Assembly (NCBI RefSeq): GCF_000144645.1
Contig: NC_014377.1
Span: 558,001-622,000 of the forward strand
Length of the DNA: 64,000 bases
Origin: Thermosediminibacter oceani DSM 16646
Lineage (GTDB): Bacteria; Bacillota; Thermosediminibacteria; Thermosediminibacterales; Thermosediminibacteraceae
Direction of reading: 5' to 3'
Position 1 is the first letter of the stretch; the number at the start of each line of letters is the position of its first letter. The notes below the pieces were generated by a model that was not told the DNA's origin, made no database searches, and worked only from the letters and a program-made list of their open reading frames with translations. Shown here one piece after another: positions 8,811 through 16,507 of the stretch. The position numbers were made by a program, and so were the translations under genes.

Positions 8811-10628
8811 ATGATTATCGCAGGTGTCGACATCGGCAACAGCACCACGGAAATAGCCCTGGCGAGGATAGTAAATAACAGGCCGGAATTTATAGCCAGC
8901 GGCATCGCAAAGACCACCGGGATTAAAGGTACGGAAGACAACATCCTGGGGATCAGGCTCGCCCTGGAAAGCGCCGTCAAAAAGGCCGGGATAGATATGA
9001 AAGAAGTAAAACTGCTGCGGTTGAACGAGGCTACGCCGGTGATATCCGATGTCGCCATGGAGGCCATCACCGAAACGGTGATTACCGAATCGACCATGAT
9101 AGGGCATAATCCGTCGACACCGGGGGGAGTTGGGGTGGGGGTAGGTATCACTACCCCCATATTCGGTCTGAACTCCAGGCACCCCGGCGAAAAGGTGATC
9201 CCGGTAATCCCTAAAAACGTGGATTTCGAGGATGCTGCAAAAATGATAAACGATGCCCTTTTGAGAGGCGTCGATGTCCAGGGCGCTATTGTTCAAAAGG
9301 ACGACGGTGTATTGATATCCAACAGGCTGACCAAAAAAATCCCTATCGTCGATGAAGTATCGCTCATCGAAAAGGTTCCTCTGAATATGCCGGCCTGCAT
9401 CGAAGTGGCCGAACCGGGATTTACTATCAAGACCCTCTCGAACCCTTACGGAATAGCCTCGGTGTTCAACTTAACCCCTGAAGAGACCAAAAATATAATC
9501 CCCATCGCCAGGGCGCTGATAGGCAATCGCTCGGCTGTGGTCATAAAGACACCCCGGGGCGACGTAAAGGAGAGGAAGATCCCTGCAGGCCAGATAAAGT
9601 TGAAAGGCAGAAACGGCACACTGGTGGTCGATCTGGAAGAAGGCGCCGACAAAGTCATGCAGGCTTTGGAGCAGGTCTGGCCTTTGGTCGATGTGGAAGG
9701 GACTCCCTCCACCAATGTGGGCGGCCTTATAGCCCGGGTTAAAGAAGTGATGGGGCAGGTCACCTACCAGGATATGAGGAAAATCAAAATTCAGGACATA
9801 CTGGCGGTGGATGTGCTGGTGCCCCAGAGGGTGACGGGTGGGATAGCCGAGGAGTTTTTCACCGAGGATGCGGTGGCCGTGGCGGCCATGGTGAAAAGCT
9901 CGAAACTACCCATGGAGAAGATAGCTGAAAAAGTGGAAAGAGAATTGAATATTCCTGTAGAAATAGCAGGCGTCGAAGCCAATATGGCCGTATTGGGGGC
10001 CCTGACTACGCCCGGGACCGATGTTCCTGTAGCTGTTCTGGACCTCGGTGGAGGATCTACCGATGCGGCCTTCATGAACAGGAAAAAGGAAGTAGTCAGC
10101 ATCCACATGGCGGGGGCCGGGGAAATGGTGAATATGATAATAGCCGCGGAACTGGGACTTTCCGACAGGCAATTGGCGGAAGACATCAAGCGCTACCCGG
10201 TGGCCAAGGTGGAGAGCCTGTTTTCCATAAGGATGGAAGACGGCACCGTCCGCTTTTTCGAAAAACCCCTGGACCCGCAGACTTTTGCGAGAGTATGCCT
10301 GCTGAAGGAGGGAAGTCTGGTCCCGCTTCCTCCGGACTTGCAGCTGGAGAAAGTGAGGCAAGTCAGGAGGAAGGCAAAGCAGAAGGTTTTTGTGTCCAAT
10401 GCGGTGCGGGCTCTTTCAAAAGTGGCGCCTTCGGGCAATCTCCGGCTGATCGATTTCGTAATAATGGTAGGGGGTTCCGCCCTGGACTTTGAGATCCCCG
10501 AGATGATTTCGGAAGCCCTGGCCGGTTACGGTATCGTTGCCGGCAGGGGAGAGATAAGAGGCAGTGAAGGGCCGAGGAATGCGGTGGCGACCGGATTGGT
10601 GCTCTCGGGGTGGGAAGGGAAGCCATGA
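8811..10628 (+). CDS. pduG: Diol dehydratase reactivase large subunit (DdrA/PduG)
   Basis: The 605-residue product is an actin/Hsp70-like ATPase that, with PduH, releases damaged cobalamin from inactivated dehydratase. It opens with AGVDIGNSTTEIALA, a phosphate-binding motif, and later has DLGGGSTDAAFM and VMVGGSALDFEIPEMISEAL. Length matches DdrA (about 610). ATG 8811 follows GGAGGCAG. It overlaps pduH by 4 nt (ATGA), pointing to translational coupling. The operon therefore makes and repairs its own radical enzyme. Confidence 0.96.
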   Translation: MIIAGVDIGNSTTEIALARIVNNRPEFIASGIAKTTGIKGTEDNILGIRLALESAVKKAGIDMKEVKLLRLNEATPVISDVAMEAITETVITESTMIGHNPSTPGGVGVGVGITTPIFGLNSRHPGEKVIPVIPKNVDFEDAAKMINDALLRGVDVQGAIVQKDDGVLISNRLTKKIPIVDEVSLIEKVPLNMPACIEVAEPGFTIKTLSNPYGIASVFNLTPEETKNIIPIARALIGNRSAVVIKTPRGDVKERKIPAGQIKLKGRNGTLVVDLEEGADKVMQALEQVWPLVDVEGTPSTNVGGLIARVKEVMGQVTYQDMRKIKIQDILAVDVLVPQRVTGGIAEEFFTEDAVAVAAMVKSSKLPMEKIAEKVERELNIPVEIAGVEANMAVLGALTTPGTDVPVAVLDLGGGSTDAAFMNRKKEVVSIHMAGAGEMVNMIIAAELGLSDRQLAEDIKRYPVAKVESLFSIRMEDGTVRFFEKPLDPQTFARVCLLKEGSLVPLPPDLQLEKVRQVRRKAKQKVFVSNAVRALSKVAPSGNLRLIDFVIMVGGSALDFEIPEMISEALAGYGIVAGRGEIRGSEGPRNAVATGLVLSGWEGKP

Positions 10629-10981
10629 GAGCTTACGAAGAGATAAAGCCCGCGGTGGTCATATACTGCGAGGACGAAAACGCCGGCAGTGCATACTTGA
10701 ACCGGATATGCGAAGGTCTGGAGGAAGAAGGAGTTCCCTTTGAAGTAGTAATAAAATCCGGGGATGAGCCGGAGTTTATGGCCCAGAACGCTGCCAGGGA
10801 CTCCAGGATAGGGATAGGCATTTTTCTCGGCAGGGACGGAACCTGCCTTCTGCAGCATACAAAAATGCCCTACAACATGCCCGTAATGAAAATTCACGGG
10901 AGATTGGCATCAGCCGGCGATTACAGGCGGTTGGGGGCGAATGCAGCGCGGCTCGCCAAGAACGTGCCGTTAAGCTTTTAA
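10625..10981 (+). CDS. pduH: Diol dehydratase reactivase small subunit (DdrB/PduH)
   Basis: The 118-residue partner of PduG starts at ATG 10625, which overlaps the pduG stop; GGAAGGGAAG gives the ribosome site. Its fold resembles the dehydratase medium subunit, allowing subunit swapping during reactivation. Supporting stretches are KPAVVIYCEDENAGSAYLNR, SRIGIGIFLGRDGTCLLQHT and SAGDYRRLGANAARLAKNVP. Length and order match the family. Confidence 0.93.
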   Translation: MRAYEEIKPAVVIYCEDENAGSAYLNRICEGLEEEGVPFEVVIKSGDEPEFMAQNAARDSRIGIGIFLGRDGTCLLQHTKMPYNMPVMKIHGRLASAGDYRRLGANAARLAKNVPLSF

Positions 10982-11001
10982 TCGGCGAGGGAGGGGAGAG
11001 C

Positions 11002-11457
11002 TTGAAAGGAGACGGAGCTTTTGGTCTGGTGGAAACCGTGGGGCTTGTAGCCGCGATAGAGGCGGCGGATGCGGGCTCGAAGGCTGCCGATGTGAAAATA
11101 ATAGGTTATGAAATGGCCCGGGGTGGGGGCTTGACTACAATCAAGTTCGCCGGCGATGTGGCGGCGGTGAAAGCGGCGGTGGACGCGGCAAAAGCGGCGG
11201 CCGAGAGAGTGGGGCGCGTCTACGCCGTCCACGTCATATCGAGGCCCGCGGACCAGATCAGGCCGTTATTCGGGGGAAATATAGAAAAAGAAAAAGAGGG
11301 CGGGGAGCCGGGAGAGACGGCTGGATCGAGTGAGCGGGAATCCCATGAAGATATTCCGGGCTCCAGCGAATCCAGCTGCAATATTTGCAAAGACCCCGCC
11401 TGCCCCAGGAAAAAAGGGGAACCCCGCAGCTACTGCATCCACTATAAAAAAAGATGA
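11002..11457 (+). CDS. pduK: BMC shell protein with Fe-S-type C-terminal tail (PduK)
   Basis: The 151-residue product starts at TTG 11002 after GAGGGGAG. Residues 1-95 are a BMC domain (FGLVETVGLVAAIEAADAGS, then GGGLTTIKFAGDVAAVKAAV). A charged linker leads to a cysteine-rich tail, CNICKDPACPRKKGEPRSYC, with spacing C-x2-C-x4-C-x10-C, as in Salmonella PduK, where a metal or Fe-S site is suspected. It sits between the reactivase genes and pduL. A redox or assembly role at the shell is inferred. Confidence 0.9.
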   Translation: MKGDGAFGLVETVGLVAAIEAADAGSKAADVKIIGYEMARGGGLTTIKFAGDVAAVKAAVDAAKAAAERVGRVYAVHVISRPADQIRPLFGGNIEKEKEGGEPGETAGSSERESHEDIPGSSESSCNICKDPACPRKKGEPRSYCIHYKKR

Positions 11458-11493
11458 GATTCCGGCTAAACTCTTGCCGGTGAGGTGAAAGGC

Positions 11494-12135
11494 GTGCTGG
11501 ACGATTTGGACCTAAAGGAAATAGTGCAAAAGGTCAAGGAAAAGTTATCGGAGATGAGCGGATATCCAAAAGTCACCATCAATGTTTCGGCAAGGCATGT
11601 GCACCTTTCGAGTGAGCACCTGGAAATACTGTTCGGCAAAAATTATAGGCTTTCCCCCTTGAGGGAACTGATGCAGCCCGGGGAATTCGCTGCCAAAGAG
11701 ACGGTCATAATAGTAGGCCCCAAGGGGATTATTCAGAACGTGAGGGTTTTGGGCCCCGTTAGAAAAAAGACCCAGGTGGAGATTTCAAAAACCGATGGTT
11801 TTGTCCTGGGGATCGACCCTGTCGTGAGGGATTCGGGAAATCATGAGGGTTCTTCGGGGTGCGTCCTGGTGGGGCCCGCCGGCGGTGTCAGGATCGAGGA
11901 AGGAGTCATAGCAGCCATGAGGCACATACACATGCCGGTTCAGTTTGCGGAAAAGTACGGGATTAAGGACAGGAGTTTTTTAAAGGTTCTGGTGGAGGGC
12001 GAAAGGAAGGTGGTCTTCGACAGGGTGCTTGCCAGGGTTTCCGACAATTTCGCCCTCGAGATGCACATCGATACCGACGAAGCCAACGCTGCCGGAGTCA
12101 GGAGCGGGGACAAGGGTTTTATACTTCTGGAATGA
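11494..12135 (+). CDS. pduL: Phosphate propanoyltransferase
   Basis: PduL converts propionyl-CoA and phosphate into propionyl-phosphate, recycling CoA inside the microcompartment. I chose GTG 11494, 6 nt after GAGGTG; the GTG at 11485 overlaps that site. The protein has 213 residues. Residues 1-20 (a helix around LDDLDLKEIVQKVKEKLSEM) resemble an encapsulation peptide. Two tandem PduL barrels follow, with zinc ligands in VSARHVHLSSEH and AAMRHIHMP. No propionate kinase gene (pduW) follows, so ATP formation must use a kinase encoded elsewhere. Confidence 0.95.
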   Translation: MLDDLDLKEIVQKVKEKLSEMSGYPKVTINVSARHVHLSSEHLEILFGKNYRLSPLRELMQPGEFAAKETVIIVGPKGIIQNVRVLGPVRKKTQVEISKTDGFVLGIDPVVRDSGNHEGSSGCVLVGPAGGVRIEEGVIAAMRHIHMPVQFAEKYGIKDRSFLKVLVEGERKVVFDRVLARVSDNFALEMHIDTDEANAAGVRSGDKGFILLE

Positions 12136-12174
12136 TTCCACCCGGTGCGCGATGGGACGGAAGGAGATATTCTT

Positions 12175-12987
12175 ATGGACCTGACCGGTGAAAAGCTCTG
12201 CGAAAAATTTGCTTCCTGCGTGAATTCAAGGCCCCTGAAAAGGGCTGCAAGGTACAGGGTGGGAGTTGACCTGGGTACAGCCAACGTGGTGGTGGCGGTC
12301 GTGGATGAGGATGGCAGGCCGGTGGCCGGAAAATTAAAGAGGGCCCAGGTGGTAAGAGATGGCCTCGTGGTGGATTTCGTGGGGGCGAGGGACATACTCA
12401 CCAAGATGGTACGGGAGCTTTGTGAGGAATTGGGGGAGGAGCTGGTTGATGCTGCGTGTGCGGTTCCCCCCGGAACGGGAGCGGCGGATTCAAAGGCGAC
12501 CATGTACGTGGTCGAAGCAAGCGGCCTGGAAGTCAGAAACATAGTCGACGAGCCCTCGGCTGCAGCGAAAGTCCTGGGGATAACCGACGGGGCGGTAGTG
12601 GACATAGGCGGCGGCACCACGGGGATATCGGTCTTAAGAGGGGGTAAGGTGGTATACACCGCCGACGAGCCGACGGGAGGCACCCATTTCACCCTGGTTT
12701 TGGCGGGACATTTTAATTTGCCTTTCGATGAGGCCGAAAATATTAAGCTGGATGAAAAAAATCAGAAAAGGCTGTTTCCCGTACTCAAGCCTACAATGGA
12801 GAAGGTTACGGATATAACCGGGAGGCATATACGGGGTTTTGACGTAAAAGCAGTTTATCTGGTGGGCGGTGCCAGCGCCCTGTACGGCCTCAAGGACGTG
12901 ATGGCCGATGCCCTCGGCCTTGAGGTGGTCGTCCCCAGGTACCCGCTTTACGTTACTCCGCTGGGCATTGCCCTTTCATGCCCGTAA
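12175..12987 (+). CDS. eutJ: EutJ-like Hsp70/actin-fold chaperone
   Basis: The 270-residue protein starts at ATG 12175, 7 nt after AAGGAGAT. It has the actin/Hsp70 fold: phosphate-1 YRVGVDLGTANVVVAVVDED, phosphate-2 GAVVDIGGGTTGISVL, the adenosine motif VYLVGGASALYGL, and a connecting motif around VDEPSAAAKVLG. Its closest known relative is EutJ (about 279 residues) of ethanolamine operons, a presumed chaperone for cobalamin lyase. Here it sits in a propanediol operon between pduL and pduN. A role in enzyme assembly or reactivation besides PduGH is possible. Confidence 0.88.
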   Translation: MDLTGEKLCEKFASCVNSRPLKRAARYRVGVDLGTANVVVAVVDEDGRPVAGKLKRAQVVRDGLVVDFVGARDILTKMVRELCEELGEELVDAACAVPPGTGAADSKATMYVVEASGLEVRNIVDEPSAAAKVLGITDGAVVDIGGGTTGISVLRGGKVVYTADEPTGGTHFTLVLAGHFNLPFDEAENIKLDEKNQKRLFPVLKPTMEKVTDITGRHIRGFDVKAVYLVGGASALYGLKDVMADALGLEVVVPRYPLYVTPLGIALSCP

Positions 12988-12999
12988 GGAGGGGTGAAC

Positions 13000-13782
13000 T
13001 TGGAAGACCTGAAGGAAAAAATAAGGGAAATCGTGATGGAAGTCGTAAAAAAATATTATTCCGAGAAAGTCCTGGTTGTCGTCACAGGGGGCATCGTAAA
13101 CTTCGATGTATCGCTGAGGGAATTGGCTGCACTGAAAAGAGAGCGGGAGATATCTTATACTCTGCTCTTCAGCCGGAATGCCGCTAAGATCCACGATGTG
13201 AAGGCGGTCACGCGGCAGCTTGAGCCGGAGAGGGTAGTAATCGACGGAGAAGAAATAAAGTGCATAAGGAAGTTTCTAAAACCCTTTAAAGCCGTAGTCG
13301 TGGCGGCCTTAAGCAGAAACACCGCATCCAAAATAGCAAACCTTTTTTCGGAAAACCTCACCGCCGAAGTAATTATCGATGCTCTGATGCTGGGCATCCC
13401 GGTGATAGCCGCAAGGGATGCAGCGGACCCCTGTTCGGAAGTGTGGCGGGACCTGGGCTTTATCTGGATGGGGACCGCTCTGCGGAAGGCCTACGAAGAC
13501 GTTTTGAAAAAGGTAGAGGAATACGGCGTGGTTTTGTGCGATTCGGATGAGTTAAAACAAAAGCTTGAAGCGGTCTTATGGCAGCCGAAGGCAAAAGCCC
13601 CTGACGGCGTGCGGGGCGTGGCTTCATCCGGGGCGTATATAGAAAAAAATATAGTCACCGTTCAGGACCTGATACCTTTCCGCGGAAAAAGCGATGAAAT
13701 ATGTATCCCGCAAAATGCGATCCTTACCCCGCTCGCTGTGGACTTTATCAGGGAAAACGGCGTTAAAGTCTATAGAAAATGA
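13000..13782 (+). CDS. BMC-associated flavoprotein-like protein, unknown function
   Basis: TTG 13000 lies about 7 nt after AGGAGGG; GTG 12994 is too close to that site. The 260-residue product begins with an amphipathic helix (EDLKEKIREIVMEVVKKYYS) like the cargo peptides of PduD, PduE and PduP. The body resembles the flavoprotein fold of PPC decarboxylase and dipicolinate synthase B: KVLVVVTGGIV near residue 24, then AVVVAALSRNTASKIANLF and ALMLGIPVIAARDAADP. The C-terminus, ILTPLAVDFIRENGVKVYR, is a tail seen in several microcompartment-locus proteins. It occupies roughly the pduM position of Salmonella. I infer a lumenal FMN-binding protein, perhaps in cobalamin redox chemistry; no function is established. 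Confidence 0.6.
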   Translation: MEDLKEKIREIVMEVVKKYYSEKVLVVVTGGIVNFDVSLRELAALKREREISYTLLFSRNAAKIHDVKAVTRQLEPERVVIDGEEIKCIRKFLKPFKAVVVAALSRNTASKIANLFSENLTAEVIIDALMLGIPVIAARDAADPCSEVWRDLGFIWMGTALRKAYEDVLKKVEEYGVVLCDSDELKQKLEAVLWQPKAKAPDGVRGVASSGAYIEKNIVTVQDLIPFRGKSDEICIPQNAILTPLAVDFIRENGVKVYRK

Positions 13783-13791
13783 GGTGGGAAA

Positions 13792-14076
13792 TTGATAATA
13801 GCAAAAGTGGTGGGAAACGTGGTGGCGACAAAAAAAAACGAAGGCCTCGTTGGAGAAAAACTCCTGATAGTAAACCCCATCAAGAGGAAGGACAAGAACG
13901 GCTGGTCACTAATTGAAGAGGAAAACCTGATCGTGGCTGTGGACAGCGTGGGGGCGGGGATAGGCGAAACGGTGCTTCTGGTGACGGGGAGCACTGCTTC
14001 TAAAATTATAGAACACAAAAACGCCCCGGTGGACGCCGCGATAATTGGCATTATCGATGAAATCGAAATGCATTGA
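13792..14076 (+). CDS. pduN: BMC vertex pentamer protein (PduN/EutN/CcmL)
   Basis: This 94-residue EutN/CcmL-domain protein forms pentamers that close the shell vertices. It starts at TTG 13792 after GAGGTGGG, 10 nt past the preceding stop. The pattern IIAKVVGNVVATKKNEGLVG, KLLIVNP, VAVDSVGAGIGETVLLVTGS, then AIIGIIDEIEM is diagnostic. It is the only pentamer gene in the locus. Confidence 0.95.
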   Translation: MIIAKVVGNVVATKKNEGLVGEKLLIVNPIKRKDKNGWSLIEEENLIVAVDSVGAGIGETVLLVTGSTASKIIEHKNAPVDAAIIGIIDEIEMH

Positions 14077-14092
14077 AAAAGAGGGAATTTAC

Positions 14093-15088
14093 ATGAGAAT
14101 TTACTCGAAAACGGGAGACGGCGGAAAGACCGGCCTTCTGGGGGGCGGAAGGGTTGCAAAACATAACATCAGGGTAGAAGCCTACGGGACCGTTGACGAA
14201 GCGGTAGCTTTCATCGCTTTCGCCCGCTGCAACGCCCGCACTCAAAGGACCAGGGATTTGCTGTTGAAAGTCGAAGGGGAACTCTTCAAATTGGCGGCTG
14301 AACTGGCCTGCCCCCAGCCGGAGGAGATTTTGAAAGAGACCATCTCAGATGATGACGTAGCGTGGCTGGAGAGGACCATCGATGAAATTTCGGGGGAAAT
14401 CAGCTTTAAAAACGACTTTGTACTGCCCGGGCCATACGCGTCTTCGTCGTCGCTGCATATGGCGAGAACGGTGGTCAGAAGGGCCGAAAGGCAGGTTGTC
14501 GGGCTTTCGGCGCAAGAAAGAATAAGGCCTGTGATTTTAAGGTACCTGAACAGGCTGTCCGATTTTCTCTACATCCTCTCCCTGTACGAAGAGATGGGAG
14601 AGGTGATCCGAAGGTCTGTGGAAGAATTGAAAGACAGGCTGGCGGGCGGGGAGTTTTGCAGCGCGGGAAAGGTGGGGAGTATGGACCTGGAGACATCCCT
14701 TAAAATGATCGAGAAAGCCGAAAAGAAGGCAAAAGAAATAGGAAGGCCGGTGTGCGTGGCTGTTGTGGATGCGGGGGGCGGATTGGTAGCCTTCCACAGG
14801 ATGGACGGTGCCCTGCCCGTAAGCGCGGAACTCGCTGTAAACAAAGCTTTTACGGCCGTCATGCTCAGGATGGAGACATCCCGGCTCTCGAAGCTTGCCC
14901 GGCCTGAAGGAGAATTGTACGGGATTAACACAGCCTGCGGCGGGAGAATAGTGACCTTCGGTGGAGGCATTCCCGTTTTTTACGGCAAAATACTGGCCGG
15001 AGGCATCGGCGTAAGCGGTGGGACGGTAGAGGAGGACGAAATTATAGCCAAAGCCGGCCTCGCGGCGGTAACCAACCTTGGGAGGTGA
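14093..15088 (+). CDS. pduO: ATP:cob(I)alamin adenosyltransferase with GlcG/HbpS domain
   Basis: The 331-residue product starts at ATG 14093 after GAGGGAA. Residues 1-190 are a PduO-type adenosyltransferase: MRIYSKTGDGGKTGLLGGGR (ATP loop), VEAYGTVDEAVAF, and LPGPYASSSSLHMARTVVRR ending in RYLNRLSDFLYILS. Residues about 205-331 are a GlcG/HbpS (DUF336) domain: CVAVVDAGGGLVAFHRMDGA through GGRIVTFGGGIPV. The two-domain layout matches Salmonella PduO. It regenerates AdoCbl for the dehydratase and probably takes cob(I)alamin from PduS. Confidence 0.94.
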   Translation: MRIYSKTGDGGKTGLLGGGRVAKHNIRVEAYGTVDEAVAFIAFARCNARTQRTRDLLLKVEGELFKLAAELACPQPEEILKETISDDDVAWLERTIDEISGEISFKNDFVLPGPYASSSSLHMARTVVRRAERQVVGLSAQERIRPVILRYLNRLSDFLYILSLYEEMGEVIRRSVEELKDRLAGGEFCSAGKVGSMDLETSLKMIEKAEKKAKEIGRPVCVAVVDAGGGLVAFHRMDGALPVSAELAVNKAFTAVMLRMETSRLSKLARPEGELYGINTACGGRIVTFGGGIPVFYGKILAGGIGVSGGTVEEDEIIAKAGLAAVTNLGR

Positions 15089-15093
15089 CATCA

Positions 15094-16497
15094 ATGGTCG
15101 ACGAAAAGGTTGTGGAGGCCATAGCAAAGAGAATCATAGAGGAATTGAATTTGTGCGAATCCGGCTCTTCTGGAGGAGAATCAAGAGAAGAGCTTGGGAT
15201 CTTCGATAACCTGGACGATGCGGTAGAGGCGGCGTCTCAGGCTCAAAAGAGGTTCGCTGCCCTGGACCTTGAAAAGAGGGAGGAGATTATTCAGGCCATA
15301 AGGGAAGCGTGCCTGAACAACGCCAGGTACCTTGCCGAGCTGACTGTGAATGAGACGGGGATAGGGCGTGTCGAGGATAAAATTGTAAAAAATATTTTGG
15401 CCGCGAAAAAGACCCCGGGGACGGAAGACCTAAGACCCTCCTGCTGGACGGGGGACCACGGGCTAACCCTTGTCGAGATGGCCCCTGTAGGAGTCATTGG
15501 CTCTATAACTCCCGTTACGAATCCGGTGGCCACGGTAATCAATAACTCGATCAGCATGCTGGCGGCGGGGAACGCTGTGGTGTTCAATCCGCACCCCTCG
15601 GCCAAGCGCAGTTCCAACAAGGCCGTGGAGATAATAAACGAGGCCATCATGAAAGTGGGAGGCCCGAGGCACCTCGTCAATTCCGTCGCCGAGCCGACGA
15701 TAGAGACCGCAAAAGCCCTGATGGCTCACCCCAAGGTCAATCTCGTCAGCGTGACCGGGGGCAAGGCGGTGGTGAGCGAGGCTTTGAGGTCCGGCAAGAA
15801 GGTCATAGGAGCCGGTGCGGGCAATCCCCCCGTCGTCGTCGACGAGACGGCGGATATCGTAAAGGCCGCCCATGATATTTACTGCGGCGCCAGCTTTGAC
15901 AATAACCTCCCCTGCATAGCCGAGAAAGAACTGATAGCGGTGGAGGCCGTGGCCGACATGCTTCTGGAGCGGCTGGCCAGGGAAGGAGCATATATACTCA
16001 GGGGGAAGGATGTAGAAAAAATAACGGAAGTTGTGTTCGATGAAAATCATAGGATAAACAAAAAGCTGGTGGGTAAAGATGCCTCGTTTATCCTGGAGCA
16101 GATCGGCATCCAGGTCGGTAAGGATGTGAGGCTGGTAGTGGTTCCCGTGAATCCGGAGCACCCGCTGGTTCATCACGAACAGCTTATGCCGGTACTGCCC
16201 TTCGTCCGGGTCCCCAATATCCAGGAGGCGGTAGAGTTGGCCGTCAGGGCTGAGGGCGGAAACAGGCATACGGCCGTAATGCATTCCAAAAATGTGGATA
16301 ATATGACAAATTTCGCCAGAGCCATACAGACCACGATCTTTGTGAAAAATGCGCCTTCATACGCGGGGATAGGTTTCGGCGGGGAGGGATATGCGACCTT
16401 TACCATAGCAGGACCTACCGGCGAAGGGCTGACTTCCGCCAGAACCTTCACGCGGCAGAGAAGGTGCGTGCTGGTCGATGCCTTCCGAATCATATAG
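15094..16497 (+). CDS. pduP: CoA-acylating propionaldehyde dehydrogenase
   Basis: The 467-residue enzyme oxidises propionaldehyde to propionyl-CoA with NAD+. ATG 15094 lies 7 nt after GGAGGTGAC. Residues 1-18 (MVDEKVVEAIAKRIIEEL) are the classic PduP encapsulation helix. The dehydrogenase core follows: GVIGSITPVTNPVATVINNS, VSVTGGKAVVSEALRSGKKV, and the catalytic Cys near 273 in NNLPCIAEKE. The end, SARTFTRQRRCVLVDAF, is typical of PduP/EutE. No alcohol dehydrogenase gene (pduQ) follows, so internal NAD+ recycling must be achieved otherwise. Confidence 0.96.
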   Translation: MVDEKVVEAIAKRIIEELNLCESGSSGGESREELGIFDNLDDAVEAASQAQKRFAALDLEKREEIIQAIREACLNNARYLAELTVNETGIGRVEDKIVKNILAAKKTPGTEDLRPSCWTGDHGLTLVEMAPVGVIGSITPVTNPVATVINNSISMLAAGNAVVFNPHPSAKRSSNKAVEIINEAIMKVGGPRHLVNSVAEPTIETAKALMAHPKVNLVSVTGGKAVVSEALRSGKKVIGAGAGNPPVVVDETADIVKAAHDIYCGASFDNNLPCIAEKELIAVEAVADMLLERLAREGAYILRGKDVEKITEVVFDENHRINKKLVGKDASFILEQIGIQVGKDVRLVVVPVNPEHPLVHHEQLMPVLPFVRVPNIQEAVELAVRAEGGNRHTAVMHSKNVDNMTNFARAIQTTIFVKNAPSYAGIGFGGEGYATFTIAGPTGEGLTSARTFTRQRRCVLVDAFRII

Positions 16498-16507
16498 GGG
16501 AAGAGGA

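Noticed and set aside
11940-12692. Open frame of 250 codons on the minus strand
   Set aside because: It is antisense to pduL and eutJ, rich in Ser/Thr/Pro as shadow frames are, and has no ribosome site.
15463-16284. Open frame of 273 codons on the minus strand inside pduP
   Set aside because: It is a shadow of the aldehyde dehydrogenase gene. No domain similarity is visible.
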